64,000 nucleotides of DNA from Cricetomys ansorgei (lineage: Eukaryota > Chordata > Mammalia > Rodentia > Nesomyidae), in NCBI GenBank assembly GCA_026225945.1, contig JAMJFZ010001258.1:5575501-5639500 (forward strand), in the 5' to 3' direction. Shown in pieces: positions 51,722 through 62,820 of this stretch (positions are counted from its first letter, which is position 1; each line of letters begins with the position of its first letter). The position numbers and the translations under genes were made by a program. The notes beneath the pieces are model-generated. The model was not told the DNA's origin. It searched no databases and worked only from the letters and a program-made list of their open reading frames with translations.

Positions 51722-51920
51722 CCTATGCCAGACTTAGTGGCACGGGCCTATAATCCAAATTAGTCAAAAGACTGAGGCAGGGCATTCACAAACACACAGG
51801 CAGCCTGGGCAACTTAGCGAGACCCAGTCTCATCATAAAACAAAAAGAGCTGGGAGCGCAACAAGGTAAGAGTAGTATAGTGCCTGTCTGCTCAGTGCTC
51901 TGGGGCCAATCTCTAGTGAA
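51722..51920 (+). mobile_element. B1-like monomer followed by an ID-like segment, plus strand
   Basis: 'gccagacttagtggcacggg', 'gcctgggcaacttagcgaga' and 'cccagtctcatcataaaaca' form an old 7SL monomer. Directly behind it, 'agagctgggagcgcaac', 'gcctgtctgctcagtgctct' and 'ggggccaatctctag' resemble a diverged ID head. The order B1-then-ID is the reverse of B4 (ID-then-B1). Confidence 0.55.
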
Positions 51921-51932
51921 ATGTGAGCACGC

Positions 51933-52243
51933 GTGCACACACACACGCACACACACACATATACATGCATACACACATGCATATATGCATACACACACAA
52001 TGTACACACACACACACTGGCATACACACACATGCCTATAGACACAGACACACACACACATACACACACACACAGGCATACATGCACACACATACCCAGG
52101 CACACACACACACACACAGGTACACACACGTACACATGCATACACACACAGATGCACACACACACAGCCATACACACACATATGCATACATGCACACACA
52201 TGCATACACACAGGCATAGACACACACACACACACACACGCTC
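51933..52243 (+). repeat. Complex (CA)n/(CATA)n microsatellite
   Basis: About 310 bp of CA with ATGC and TATA interruptions. Frames of up to 180 codons (Cys/Val/Met on minus, His/Thr on plus) are repeat translations. Confidence 0.97.
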
Positions 52244-52950
52244 CATTAGAATTAAACACTGCCAACATTTTCTCAGTGATTCTATGGCATCTATGAATAA
52301 GCACAGACCCCAGCCTTCTCATCTGCATGCAGCAGCAGAGAGAACGGGATGAAGAAGGATTTGCTGAGAGTCACAGGTGAGTGGATTTGGTGGTCTGATG
52401 GTCTTTACCCTGTTCTCTGCCCTCCTCTCATGCTGCCTGTCTGGAGGGCAGTTTGGTTGATTCAACCACCCACAATTGACCATTCTAATTTTTTAGATTT
52501 TTAGAATTGAATTAACAATTTTGTTAAATTATAGTCAAAATCTATCTTCTTCCCAGCTTCTTTCCTACCCTTCTGCTGAAATCCTGGTTTATAATTCGGG
52601 TCTCTTCATCTCACCCCACTGTTCACACCTTTAATTAAGGCTATTAAAATGATTCTTCCTTTACTAAGCTCATGTGTGCAATTCTGTCCTCACAGGAGAT
52701 GGCCTCCTGGGGCCTGGACTGTCTTCAAGGCCAACCCCAGCACTTTCTTTTTTTTAGTTCCAGACCTGATTCCCGATACTTTTTGACTGTCTGCTGGTAC
52801 AAAACCCTTTCACTTGGATCCTCCTGCAGTTATTCGAGGTCAGGTGGCAGAGGAAGCCACTGGCTTACCTTACTCATGGTCTCACACGGTCAAGGACACA
52901 TGCAAGCATTTCCACTCACTTCAGAGCAGGCCAACGGTGGGGAAATAGTC
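52244..52950. other. Unique sequence, no gene recognised
   Basis: The plus frame 52672-52953 has no domain. Confidence 0.35.
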
Positions 52951-52954
52951 TGAA

Positions 52955-53215
52955 TGTCTACGATCTGACACCCCATCCTCTATGTAAATGGAGATGCGTT
53001 TAGATGTAGTCAAGAGGGTGAGGGTTTTGTTTGTTTTAATGATGAGGTTAGGAATGAAGAGGAGGGATTAGATATGGCCCCTTACCGGAAGAGGACACGG
53101 AGAAAGGCAGAGACCTGCAGGCAAGGGACGGGATTAGGCGACAGGAACTGAATCTGCCAATATCTCGATCTTGAGTATAGTGTGCTCTTGAACTGTGGGA
53201 AGTAAGTACGTAGCG
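52955..53215 (+). mobile_element. Older MaLR (MLT1/MST-like) LTR, plus strand
   Basis: 'gatgaggttaggaatgaaga' followed by 'attagatatggccccttacc', 'ggaagaggacacggagaaag', 'caggaactgaatctgccaat' and 'atctcgatcttgagtatagt', then 'gaactgtgggaag'. This follows the order of the MST/MLT LTR 3' half ('..cttataagaagaggacacagag..ccgacaccttgatctcggact..agaactgtgag'). Confidence 0.6.
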
Positions 53216-53985
53216 TTTCAGGCCCCCGGACTATCCTGTTCCACGCCTGCTAAGGCACATACTGCACAGACTTCACCTTACAGCACTGACACCTGTGCCT
53301 TTCGGTGAACTCCTCAGCATCTCTGTTCCCTGCTAGAACAAGCATGCTGTAAGTCAGGGCTAACACTTCTGTATCCGTGGCACAAACTGCAAACCTGTGG
53401 ACAGATTATAAAATGAATTTTGAAATTGAGGCTGATAATTTTAAAAAAAAACACATGTGATTAGAAAGCATTAGCATGATTAGTAAGTGTTTTTTTAGGA
53501 AATTTTTACCTATATTGCTGTGTGCATGATTTGAATTGTGATATGACATAGCTATACTATGGGCCATTATTTAAAGTTTTTGACAAGTATATGTGCCCTG
53601 CATGTGTAGTCTAGTGTCCTGTATCTATGTGTGTGCAGACATGGAACAAGAGAATACTTTCACATCCAGGTACCTGAAAACATCTTACGTTTTAACTTTC
53701 TGACTATGCAAATAGTTAGAAATAAAATAAGAAAGCTTAACTTTTTACCTACTACAGATGCTATGGGCTGGCACCCTGTAATCAATGTCCTACCACTCAA
53801 TCCCAAGACAAGTATCTTGACACTTGAACGTTTATTCCAAGAAGATATCAGCTGCAAATTGAATGTAATTATAACACTGATTCTGAAATTTTAAAAATTT
53901 ACTTCCGACTCCAGAGTTCTATGGTGACTGACAGTTAGCTGCACGCTGGCGCAGTGCGCTGTCCTTAATGGGTATTCTAAGCTGA
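53216..53985. other. Unique AT-rich sequence
   Basis: A9 and T7 tracts (53442-53495) and AT-rich DNA; the plus frame 53631-53894 has no domain. Confidence 0.35.
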
Positions 53986-53989
53986 CGTG

Positions 53990-54085
53990 AGCACTGAGTA
54001 CTCGCCGCACTGGGAAAATGAGACAGGAGGACTGAGAGTTTAAGACCAGTCTGGGCTAATTATGATCCTGTCTCAAACAACAAAG
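53990..54085 (+). mobile_element. B1/B4 right-part fragment, plus strand
   Basis: 'atgagacaggaggactgaga', 'gtttaagaccagtctgggct' and 'gatcctgtctcaaacaacaa' match the B1/B4 3' half. Confidence 0.7.
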
Positions 54086-54165
54086 GGAGGAGTCCACGAA
54101 GAAGGGAGGTAGAAGGTGGGGAGGGTGGGACAGGACGGGGGGAGGGGTGGAGAAGAGGGGGCAGC
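54083..54165 (+). repeat. Polypurine (G/A-rich) tract
   Basis: A GGA/GGGG-rich purine run of about 80 bp behind the SINE tail; several G-runs could form a quadruplex. Confidence 0.8.
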
Positions 54166-55145
54166 AATACGAGGCGTGGTTCCTCACAGAGGAAAGAACG
54201 GGGCTTGGGACACGGTGGGTCTGGGCTGATCCCTAGTGCGGTAAAAATATAACAGTGTTGCCCCTCAAGTTTTACATCAAACATTAATTTCATAAAGCAA
54301 AGGGTGAGTCAGCTCTGAAGTTGATTAATTAATACTAATTTAAATGAAGGCGGTAATGATTCAACTGGCTGACGGGACAAAGGCAATGCGTGTGCCTCCG
54401 TGGTGCACACAGCAGAGCCTGGGCGCAGAGGGTGGACTGAACAGACACTCACCAAGAAAGCAGAAAGCTGCCGCGCCTCCGGCCATCACCAAACCCCACT
54501 CAGGCAAAGGGGACAGACACTGTGACCTTACAATGCACGTGAAGAAGACCTTGATGTGTACGTTTATGAAGACACCCACCAATATTATAACGGAGAGGCC
54601 CATAAATCAGCTCTGGCTATTAGTGAGTCAAAACGATAAAATGAGTTTCAGGAACACAACCTGACTTCCATTGTTTTTCAGTCCCAGGAAAAGAAATCAT
54701 CAAGAGAGAAATCAATCGTTCATTTTACAGATGTTTATTTTACAGGGGTCCCTGTGGCTGTCGAAGCTCCTGGGGGATCGAAGAACAACACAGACTTGGG
54801 GTCTCCTTCCTCTGCTGTTCTTGACTGGCTGTGGAAACATGGAACATGATAACACCAGCCTCTATTATGTCATCTGTGAGAATGACATGGCTGAAATAAA
54901 CCACTTCAAAGAGGAAATGCAGACACTGAGGTTCAGTGGAGACTATCATTTAATTGGTCCAAGCAATCGGACCAGAGTCTTGTACTTGCCAAGCGAAATT
55001 CACCTAGTGTGTTCATCTATATATTGGAGGACTTGTATGATTAAGCCAGGATGAAGCTTTATCTGTCCCAATGCAATTAACCATGTGATCTGACTTAGTT
55101 CTGACTTGTTCCCTGAATTCTGTGCTCTGCCCGATACTAAGTACG
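54166..55145. other. Unique sequence, no gene recognised
   Basis: 54290-54360 has a 'gaagttgattaattaatact' homeodomain-like run. The plus frame 54671-55054 (127 codons) has no domain I can name. Confidence 0.35.
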
Positions 55146-55149
55146 GTAC

Positions 55150-55350
55150 TTGGCATTTGACAAATCCCAACCCTCACTTAGTATGTGATAGACACTGTAG
55201 ACAACAGGCACACAATAAGGCCGTATTGAACTAAGGTCACAGATGAGGAAAAAGAGAAGTTTGGAAAGGTTAAGGGACTGCCCCAGAGTTACACAGCTCT
55301 TGGTGACAAACAGTGGAAGGGGCCCCAGCCTTCACTAGGAATCTGACAAC
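55150..55350 (-). mobile_element. MIR element, minus strand
   Basis: 'cacagatgaggaaaaagaga', 'aaggttaagggactgcccca' and 'gagttacacagctcttggtg' are nearly intact complements of the MIR core ('acagatgaggaaactgaggc...gttaagtaacttgcccaaggtcacacagct'). Confidence 0.85.
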
Positions 55351-55394
55351 TGCTGGCTGAACTAGGAAACAATGGCCCTGATAGCTAAGGCTTG

Positions 55395-55462
55395 AGAGTG
55401 GCTCTCACCATGGTCTGTGGACTGATGCTGGGAGAGTATTTAAAATCAATGGCACAGCCCTT
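55395..55462. mobile_element. Possible MER5/MER20-type hAT fragment
   Basis: 'gagtggctctcaccatggtc' with 'tgtggactgatgctgggaga' resembles the end of MER5A/MER20 ('gtggttctcaaagtgtggtccctggaccagcagcatc'). Short; cut by the SINE at 55463. Confidence 0.35.
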
Positions 55463-55672
55463 ATGCTGGGGATGTGGCTCACTGACTGCTGCCTAGCATC
55501 CATGAAACCCCAAGTTCAATCCCCAGGACCCAATAAACCATGCATGGTGGGATACAGAACTTTCCTGACCACTCAGGGGGTGGAAGCAGGAAGGTCAAAA
55601 TCTCCACATCACACTACACAATGTGTTTGAGAACAACCTGGGATACATGAGACACTCTCAAAGCGTGCATGT
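55463..55672 (+). mobile_element. B4 (ID-B1 fusion) SINE, plus strand
   Basis: The ID head 'ctggggatgtggctcactga' and 'ttcaatccccaggacccaat' are joined to a B1 part ('gcatggtgggatacagaact', 'aacctgggatacatgagaca'). Complete structure; tail is the following CA array. Confidence 0.85.
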
Positions 55673-55675
55673 GCG

Positions 55676-55921
55676 TGCACACACACACACATACACACCA
55701 CATACACACACCACATACACACACACATACATACATACACAGAGACACATATATACATAAACACACACACACACACCCCATGCACACAGACACACACACA
55801 CAGATACACACACACACACACACACACACACAGTCACACATACACACACACCACATACACACACACCACACACACATACATACACACACACACACACAGT
55901 CTCACACACACATACACACTC
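55676..55921 (+). repeat. Complex (CA)n microsatellite
   Basis: About 245 bp of CA with TACA, CC and GT interruptions, grown from the tail of the B4 element. Cys/Val-rich minus frames here are artefacts. Confidence 0.97.
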
Positions 55922-56011
55922 ATTTTCCCCATAAAATATATTTTTATTAAAGACCAAATCTTGTTCTTAGATATGAGTGCTGCCAATTTGTATCATTACA
56001 ATGTTCTTTCC

Positions 56012-56150
56012 TTTACAAATGGCAGGAATTATGCACTCTTTTAATCCTAGAACTTGGGAGCCAGAGGCAAGCCGAGCTCTTTGAGTTCAAGGCCAGCCAG
56101 GGCTATTAAGTAAGACTCCATCTCAAAACAAACAAACAAACAAACAAGCA
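56012..56150 (+). mobile_element. B1 SINE with (AAAC)n tail, plus strand
   Basis: 'ttttaatcctagaacttggg', 'gagttcaaggccagccaggg' and 'aagactccatctcaaaacaa', then (AAAC)n at 56125-56147. Confidence 0.82.
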
Positions 56151-56254
56151 GAGAGCACGAATTAGGAGATGCCCAGCTTCCCCATGTTCTTCATCAGCTT
56201 AAGTGACTAATAAACAGCTACCTAGCGGGCGACACTTCTCAGGTTTATTTGATG

Positions 56255-56276
56255 TTAAGTTTTTTTTTTTTTTAAA
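56255..56276. repeat. T-rich tract
   Basis: 'aagtttttttttttttt' run of about 14 T, isolated. Confidence 0.7.
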
Positions 56277-56579
56277 GTTTGTTCTTGAAATTCAAATGTC
56301 TGCAACAAATGATTTAAAGTGTACAATGAATACTATAATTTAAGTCACTTAGAAAAACATAATTAAAACTACAGTATTTGCCAGGAAGCTGCAGAGATTC
56401 GTAGGAATGAACGGGTATGTGCAGGAGAGGCTAAGCAGTCGAGCACAGTATCTGTCACACCCGGAAGGTCCCAGGGGTCACTGTAACATGGAACACACTC
56501 CTCACAGAAGCCGAGGGCCACAGATGACATGTATCCCTTCCTTTATCCCTTCCTTCCTCCCCTCCTTTCTGCCTTTTTA

Positions 56580-56690
56580 AATTTCTGAGACAGGGTCTTC
56601 CTACACAGCTCAGGCTGGCCAGAACTTGGGATCATCCTGCCTCAGCCTCCGGTGCGACGGGTCTGCACTGCTGCGCTGCTCTCTAGTCCA
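56580..56690 (-). mobile_element. B1/B4 SINE, minus strand
   Basis: 'tttctgagacagggtcttcc', 'cacagctcaggctggccaga' and 'tcctgcctcagcctccggtg' are the complement of a diverged monomer. Confidence 0.75.
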
Positions 56691-57419
56691 TTTTCAAGTG
56701 ATAAAAATCCATCTCCAGTTAGTGAGAGAAGAAGTAGTGTGGGAAGACTGGACAGACTACGAGAATCGAGATTATGCCTGACGAGTCGGTCTAAGGGGCC
56801 TTTTAACAACTAGAGTTTGGATATATCTCGCCTAACACCCATTTTTTATTTATTACTTATTTTGCTAGAAAATATGGGGAATCTTCAGGAAAAGTGGAGA
56901 AGGCCACGTTCACAGCAGCATGAGAAACGCACTCTGGACCTCCCCGCTCTGTCTTTCCACTTCAGTGTGCCCCACCCTGAGTTAACGGAGCGCACAGCTA
57001 CCTCTAACTCCTTTGCAACCCACGCTAGCTTTCCTTGGGTGGGAGGGAGGACTGCTCAGCTCCACCTTCACTTGGCCTTTGGCGTCTATTAATAAAGACA
57101 CCAGTCAGAGGCCACTGCCTGGTACTTTCCCAGTTATGCCCTGTGTCGGATCCAGGACGCAGGCCCTGACTGTAGGGGACGGAGGGAAACGGGAGAGAGA
57201 GGACACGCATCGTCCTGAGTCATACAGCATGGGGTGAGGACCACAGGCTTGTGCTCTGGGGCCTGTGAGCTTCGTGCGGACTGTGGGTTCCCATGGTCCC
57301 TGTTGGCTTCCCAGGCAGGGGCCTCTCTTCCACCTGCCCAGCCACTGTGTGGGTTCTTGTACCGTTTGGATCTGTTGCCGCTGGACAAACCAAAGCACTG
57401 TGGGTGTTGGAAAGCAACC
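56691..57419. other. Unique GC-moderate sequence
   Basis: Opposing frames at 57013-57514 overlap on both strands and lack domains. Confidence 0.35.
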
Positions 57420-57700
57420 CATTGGTGTCATGCCACGGTGAAATGGAGTGCTTTAATTTCCAGTGGCAGTTGTTCATTGATGTGCCACTGAGACACACTC
57501 CATTGGCCCATTAAATAATGGAGACTATTTTCATTTTTAATTGACTTAAAGGTAATTTTACAAATGGATATCACTGGGCCATTTACAATTAGTATTATGG
57601 TTCTTTCTTTAATGACATTTTTCTTCTTGTGATGTCAAGTCTCCTTTAGTTCTTCCACTCAAGATTAAGAGATAAAATAAGCAAACAGCTACCTAACCGA
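57420..57700. other. Candidate conserved non-coding block
   Basis: Repeat-free, AT-rich, no CpG after 57440, with TAAT/ATTA cores and Sox-like ACAAT/CATTG ('ccattggcccattaaataat', 57501; 'tttttaattgacttaaagg', 57535; 'catttacaattagtattatg', 57581). The composition changes abruptly at its borders. Conservation is not tested. Confidence 0.4.
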
Positions 57701-57734
57701 GAACAAAATCCTTTCAAGGATTTAAATGTGAGTA

Positions 57735-57920
57735 TACTATCAACAACACCCAGTATTTACGTACACCTCCATGAGCTTATCAGGTACACAACAATGTGGC
57801 TTTGTCTTCCCTTACTTAACAATGACATGGAGAGACAGAGGCTTTCCTGAAGTCACAGAGGCAGCAAACTGATAGGCCTAATTCTGAACCGCCTTTTCTC
57901 AACAACTATCTTACAATGCA
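57735..57920 (-). mobile_element. MIR element, minus strand
   Basis: 'caatgacatggagagacaga', 'ggctttcctgaagtcacaga' and 'ggcagcaaactgataggcct' with 'aattctgaaccgcc' follow the complement of MIR; 'cagtatttacgtacacctcc' begins the element. Confidence 0.65.
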
Positions 57921-58124
57921 GGTTGTTGTTATTAGTTCTTTTAACGCATCGTAAGATATTTGTCAAAGATTAGTGTTATATGTTAGAGAGAAGCAATCTT
58001 GCTTAGATGGATACTGGAACATGGAAGACTCCTTTTTCCTTTGAAGTTTAAATCTGGAGGGAGTAAGCGGGACTGGAGGATATTCACACGGAGCTCGGAA
58101 GGAACAAAGCAGACCAGGGAACCG

Positions 58125-58380
58125 AGAAGCCGTGTCTCTCACATCTACCCATTATGGGATTTTGATTAAGCCACTTAGTCTCTCAACTTCAATTTCCTCA
58201 GTGTGAAATAAAGACAAATATCCAGATAAGTCCAACAGCAAGCTTGGGAAATGCAGACAACCCTGGGAACAGCACAGCGTAGCAGCCCAGAGGAAGCGAT
58301 CAGCAAATACTAGCTGAGTCCATGATGAAGATAACAGTACTTACAGGGCTGTTTTGAGCATGAAATAACGTGTGAGAATT
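58125..58380 (+). mobile_element. MIR element, plus strand, with internal insertion
   Basis: 58155-58212 ('gattaagccacttagtctct', 'caacttcaatttcctcagtg') and 58320-58378 ('gatgaagataacagtactta', 'cagggctgttttgagcatga') are consecutive parts of one MIR separated by about 105 bp of unrelated sequence. Confidence 0.65.
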
Positions 58381-58409
58381 CTCTTTTAAATTTCTTAACA
58401 CTTAATTTT

Positions 58410-58491
58410 ATTATTGTGTGTGTGAGAGTGCATAGTATATGTGCATGCGTGCACGTGCGTGCGTGTGTGTGTGTAGTACATGTGTCCCTGT

Positions 58492-58525
<34 letters not shown>

Positions 58526-58600
58526 CAGAGAGAGTGCATAATATATATGCGTGTGTGCGCGCGCGTGCAGTATATGCGCATGTGTAGTGAATGTGCATGT
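58410..58600 (+). repeat. (TG)n/(GA)n complex microsatellite
   Basis: TG with GTGCGTGC variants, (TG)n at 58490-58515, then a short GAGA run. It is the tail side of the SINE to its right. Confidence 0.93.
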
Positions 58601-58822
58601 GTCTACAGCGCCAGAGGAGGACATCAGGTGTCCTGTACCATGTGCCTTGCTCCTTTGAGACAGGGTCTTCCATGAACCGGGACCTTGAATGGCAGCCAGC
58701 GAGCCCCCAAGGCGCTCCTGTCTCTGGGCTGCCACTTCTGGCACAGGCCTCGCATTTGAACCCAGCTCCTCACGCTGACATAGCAAATGTTCTCACCGGC
58801 TGAGCTATCTTGCCAGCTCCAA
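58600..58822 (-). mobile_element. Composite B3/B1-like SINE, minus strand
   Basis: 'cgccagaggaggacatcagg', 'tttgagacagggtcttccat' (B1-like) and head complement 'ccggctgagctatcttgcca'. Same block order as 345-680. Confidence 0.8.
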
Positions 58823-60225
58823 CAGGTGTCAGTTCTTACAGCATGGCATCTGAGACACAGGAGCCACTCAGTCATGTCACCATGACTGTTATTATTGTTC
58901 TATTTTCATTTTTTCACTCTTACTGCAGTTCTTCTAGGGTGAATATGCAAAAGCGGGATGTGAGAAAATTCTGAAATAGATGAAGGATCCTTTTACTGAC
59001 CCAGAAAACGGCTATAAAAGTGTCCCAGCCAGTGTTCCTCATGCTGAAGCGCCTACCTGGTATGCTCAGTGCCTTAGCACTCAAAGCATCTAGGCGGCTA
59101 CCAAACACACAGATGCAACTGGCATTTTAGTCTCCTCAGAGAAACGGACCAGTATATGAACAATGGTTTTCTTTGACATTTAAGCGTTTTATTTAAATAC
59201 TTTGTTTTCCTCCATTAAAGAACCAAGTTTTAAAATTGCCCCGTGTCAAAATTTGAGCTGCTATCCACTGAGCTTCTGCGAACGGCACTGCATGCTAATT
59301 CACCCAACTGAAAGGAGACTCCCTTGCCCAGTCCTTGGCTCAGTCCTTAGTCCTTAACACTCCTTTCCCACTGGGACGCCAACAGGAACTTCCCTTTTTT
59401 AATTTTCCACAGGAAGCCATGCTTTTTGTTTTTTGTCATGGGGAAAAAGAGAAAGTGAAAGTTACCTTAAACATGCAACCTCGGGCAGCTGTTGGTTTTT
59501 AAGCGAATTTGTTTTCTGTACCGAGTCAGCATACACACTTGTTACGGTCCCAGGTGTATGCCCCCATTTCATTTTCACAAACAATAATTCTATATTCGAG
59601 TATGAGGCTCTTTAGGGCATCATTCCAGCTTACATTTGAAAAAGGACCAACAAATTTAAGACGGTAAGCCATGCAATGCTGTGGTGTAGCACGCCCTGGG
59701 AGCCCACAGAAGTTAAGTCTGAACGACACAAGCCGAGAAGGGGCACCAACTAGACACTCCACAGGAAAGACATCTCTCTACATATGAACAGACCTTGCAG
59801 ACAGGCTTGGGGTGCCTCAGAACGTGGGTCCGTCCAGGTCCCACTGCTTCCTATGTGGAAGCAAACTCCCCCTTCACCCGAAGTCAACAGCTAGCCAGAG
59901 AGCCCACTCTGGCTCACCCGAGATGGAACGCAGAGCTAAGCTTTCAATGAGCCTGCACCTGCAGGTTTTCATCTTCTCTCAGATGCGCTCTCAGAAACAC
60001 CGCTGCTGCCTTCCTGGCTGTCCCCTGGCCCTTGCTTTGTTTGGGGCCTCATTCTCAAGCATGCACAGAGATCTGGCCAGTGTGGCAAACGTGGCCTGCC
60101 TTTCAGCTCACTCTACCGAGGGGGGAAAACACACATCGGTATTTTTAAAGACGTGCAACTTAACTTTCAACTCTGCTTTCTGGAGTAGATGTCAATCGGG
60201 ATAATTAAACACTCTGGCATGCGAT
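58823..60225. other. Unique sequence, no gene recognised
   Basis: The plus frame 59812-60204 (130 codons) has no recognisable domain, and the DNA around it lacks splice or promoter signals that I could see. Confidence 0.35.
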
Positions 60226-60227
60226 AA

Positions 60228-60365
60228 TGAAAACGAAGAGATCTGACTTCAGACAGCCCTTCTCTGAGATTAGGAACTTAACCTCCACAGACCTTGGTGT
60301 TCTCATTTGTCAAATGGGGACAACAGAAGCGACCCTCTAAGATAATTATGAAGGCCAAATGAGGT
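60228..60365 (+). mobile_element. MIR element, plus strand
   Basis: 'gaacttaacctccacagacc', 'tggtgttctcatttgtcaaa', 'tggggacaacagaagcgacc' and 'ggccaaatgaggtgtg' follow MIR ('cacttaacctctctgagcctcagtttcctcatctgtaaaatggggataataatagtacc'). Confidence 0.75.
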
Positions 60366-61559
60366 GTGACTCCACCACAGAAGGTAACAAATGGCTGTTC
60401 CCTTTCATAACTAATTTATTTGCTTTTTTAGAAAATAGTTAATTCACTGGGTTTCACATCATGAGTGGGTCTCTTCCACAGAAGAGAGGCACAAAGATGG
60501 ACAAAGGAGAGAGACAATATGCAGGAGGCAAAGCATGAGGCCTTTAAATCCCCACACTAAATAAACAGTATAGGTACAACGTGATCATTTACACGGTTTT
60601 TTAAAAGGAAGAACATAACCTATACATGATCATTTTTAACTGTTGAGTGACTGCTATAGGCTAGAATTGGTACTCGTGTTTGACGTTTTCCAAACTTTCA
60701 AAGGAGAATTGTCTACCATTAGTGTCGCCTCTGTTAGCTGCACACCTGGAACGCGGTTCTGCTAATCGGAAAGGCAGATGGCACCACATCACCGACATGA
60801 CGCCTCGAGGGACTTGTGACGCAGGGCTTGTATCTGAGACCACACACTTTCCCTCTCTGTACCCACAGAATCCTAAGATGCACAGCGTATTTCTCTAAAT
60901 GTAGCTTCAGAGCTATGAGACAGCTATGAATAATACCTTGGGCTTTCGAAGTGAATTCTGGGTACATTTTAAGAGAGATGATTAAAAACATCATTTCCAA
61001 ATACTGAAAATCCATCTATTCATTCTGGGATTCAGTAATATATAAATCCTAACCTTAGTGCTGACTGTATAGGTTATCGCCCATGCAAACACTGCTTCTT
61101 TTTAGTCCTCTTTAATCAAAACAGTTTTTCTTTCCACAAAGTCCCACATCATCTATGGTCATTTCCAGAGACAGTTCACCAATCCCTGGGAAGAATCTAT
61201 AAATCACTGATGACTGTTGGATTTGGCCAAGTCATCAACAAAGCATTTACAGAGTCTCCCAAGTCATGTATGTAAACAATCAGATTCCACAGATTCAACA
61301 AATCAGAGACTGACAGTGTCTATTATCAAACTAGGTAGAGTCTCAGATAGTAGCTTTGAGTACAAGAGAGATCACGGGGTCTCCCTACAGTAACACCGCT
61401 GGGGCTCTCCTACCAATTACTCGCTATCAGCAAAAGACACCATTGTATAAAACACACTGAGAAGGGCTGCTGACCTGCGCTCTACGTTGCAAGCTGTCTT
61501 GTTGGCTCTGACATAGCTGTCTGAAATCACAGAGACATATGTAATCAGCAGTACATACT
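60366..61559. other. Unique sequence, no gene recognised
   Basis: AT-rich, low CpG, no simple repeats longer than about 10 bp; 61130-61330 could be part of a constrained domain. Confidence 0.35.
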
Positions 61560-62820
61560 ATTAGTCACGTGATTATTCTCTGCAGAAAAACAAGACCTGC
61601 CACCACTTATATTAATTCATAAAAATATTCCATCCTAACAACCCACACTTTATAAAGTAAATTATATTATAACATTTGAAGTAGATAGTACAAGCCCTAA
61701 AATGGAGCTTTGCAAAAATAAGATTCTGTACTATAAAGAATACGGCCTTACTTGTTCTTGGGAACATTTTTTAAAACGATGAACTTAGATCCATTACTAG
61801 CAAGAGCAAATCAGCCTTCATCTAAGACTGACGGACATTTCCTACCAACTGTCCTCTGAGGAGCTGCGTGGGTAACGATGGGTGTTCGTGAGGTGGATTT
61901 TAGGGATGAAGCAAGTGAGGGCTGGCAAACGGGAGTTCAGGCACAGCCAGATGTATCAATAAGACTTGCGGAATTTTTGCTATGAGATGACTACCAGTCT
62001 ATGTTCACATTTCCAATCACAACCACCACTATCATCACCCAGGAGCAGTGCACATTTCACAGTGCACTTCCTAATTATTATATGAGAAAACAAAGATTTA
62101 CAAAGCCTATTTATGCAAAGAAATGATTCCAGAGCATTGTGTTCAGAATCTGCCAATTTATAGACACACAGATGAGAGAATGGCATTTAAATCTACATGT
62201 ACACTTGAATTTTCTCATATGTTTAGCAAAAATATTTGATTATTCTTGAAATTTGCTATATCCAAAACATAAAAGCTAAGAAACTTTAGAAGTGAAAGGT
62301 AGTTGAACTGTTATTTTAAATCTGTTTTTTAACTTTGCTTGAATCAGAAAATAAAATGCAACAGAGACATTATTACAAATTTTCCTATGTTAGTTGCACT
62401 TATGGAAATAAAAGAAAATACAATATTTAACAGCAATAATAAACCGGTTCTTATATTTGTTTCAAATCTTGCATTAGGAAAGAGAAAATACTCACTTTGA
62501 CTTCTGAAAACTTTTATGCAGATATGTTAAATAGATTTTAATATAAAATTTCTAAGTACACATTTATGTTGATTATATCTGACATTTTACAGTTATTTTA
62601 CTGTGTATATTTTAACGTTTAACTAATCTTCAAAAATTAAAATAACCTCAGACATTCAAATTACAATTATATTTCAAGAGCTAAGTGCTTTTAATATATT
62701 TACTGGTATCTTTAGAAAATAATAATGAAAAGTCAATGTGCTCTTGAAAGTATGAATTTAAAATTATTAGAAATTATTAGACAGTATCTTAAAATTTGCA
62801 AAAGAGTTAGATCAAAATAC
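61560..62820. other. Repeat-free AT-rich block
   Basis: More than 1.2 kb of AT-rich DNA with 'cacttatattaattcataaa' (61604), TTAAAAT/ATTTTA runs and no CpG or SINE. It could be a constrained regulatory block or merely an AT-rich isochore patch. Confidence 0.35.

Noticed and set aside
51786..52352. Frames of 137-180 codons over the CA array
   Set aside because: Simple-repeat artefact; CA repeats have no stop codons in most frames.
55609..55957. Cys/Val-rich minus frames
   Set aside because: Translation of a (CA)n tail of a B4 SINE.
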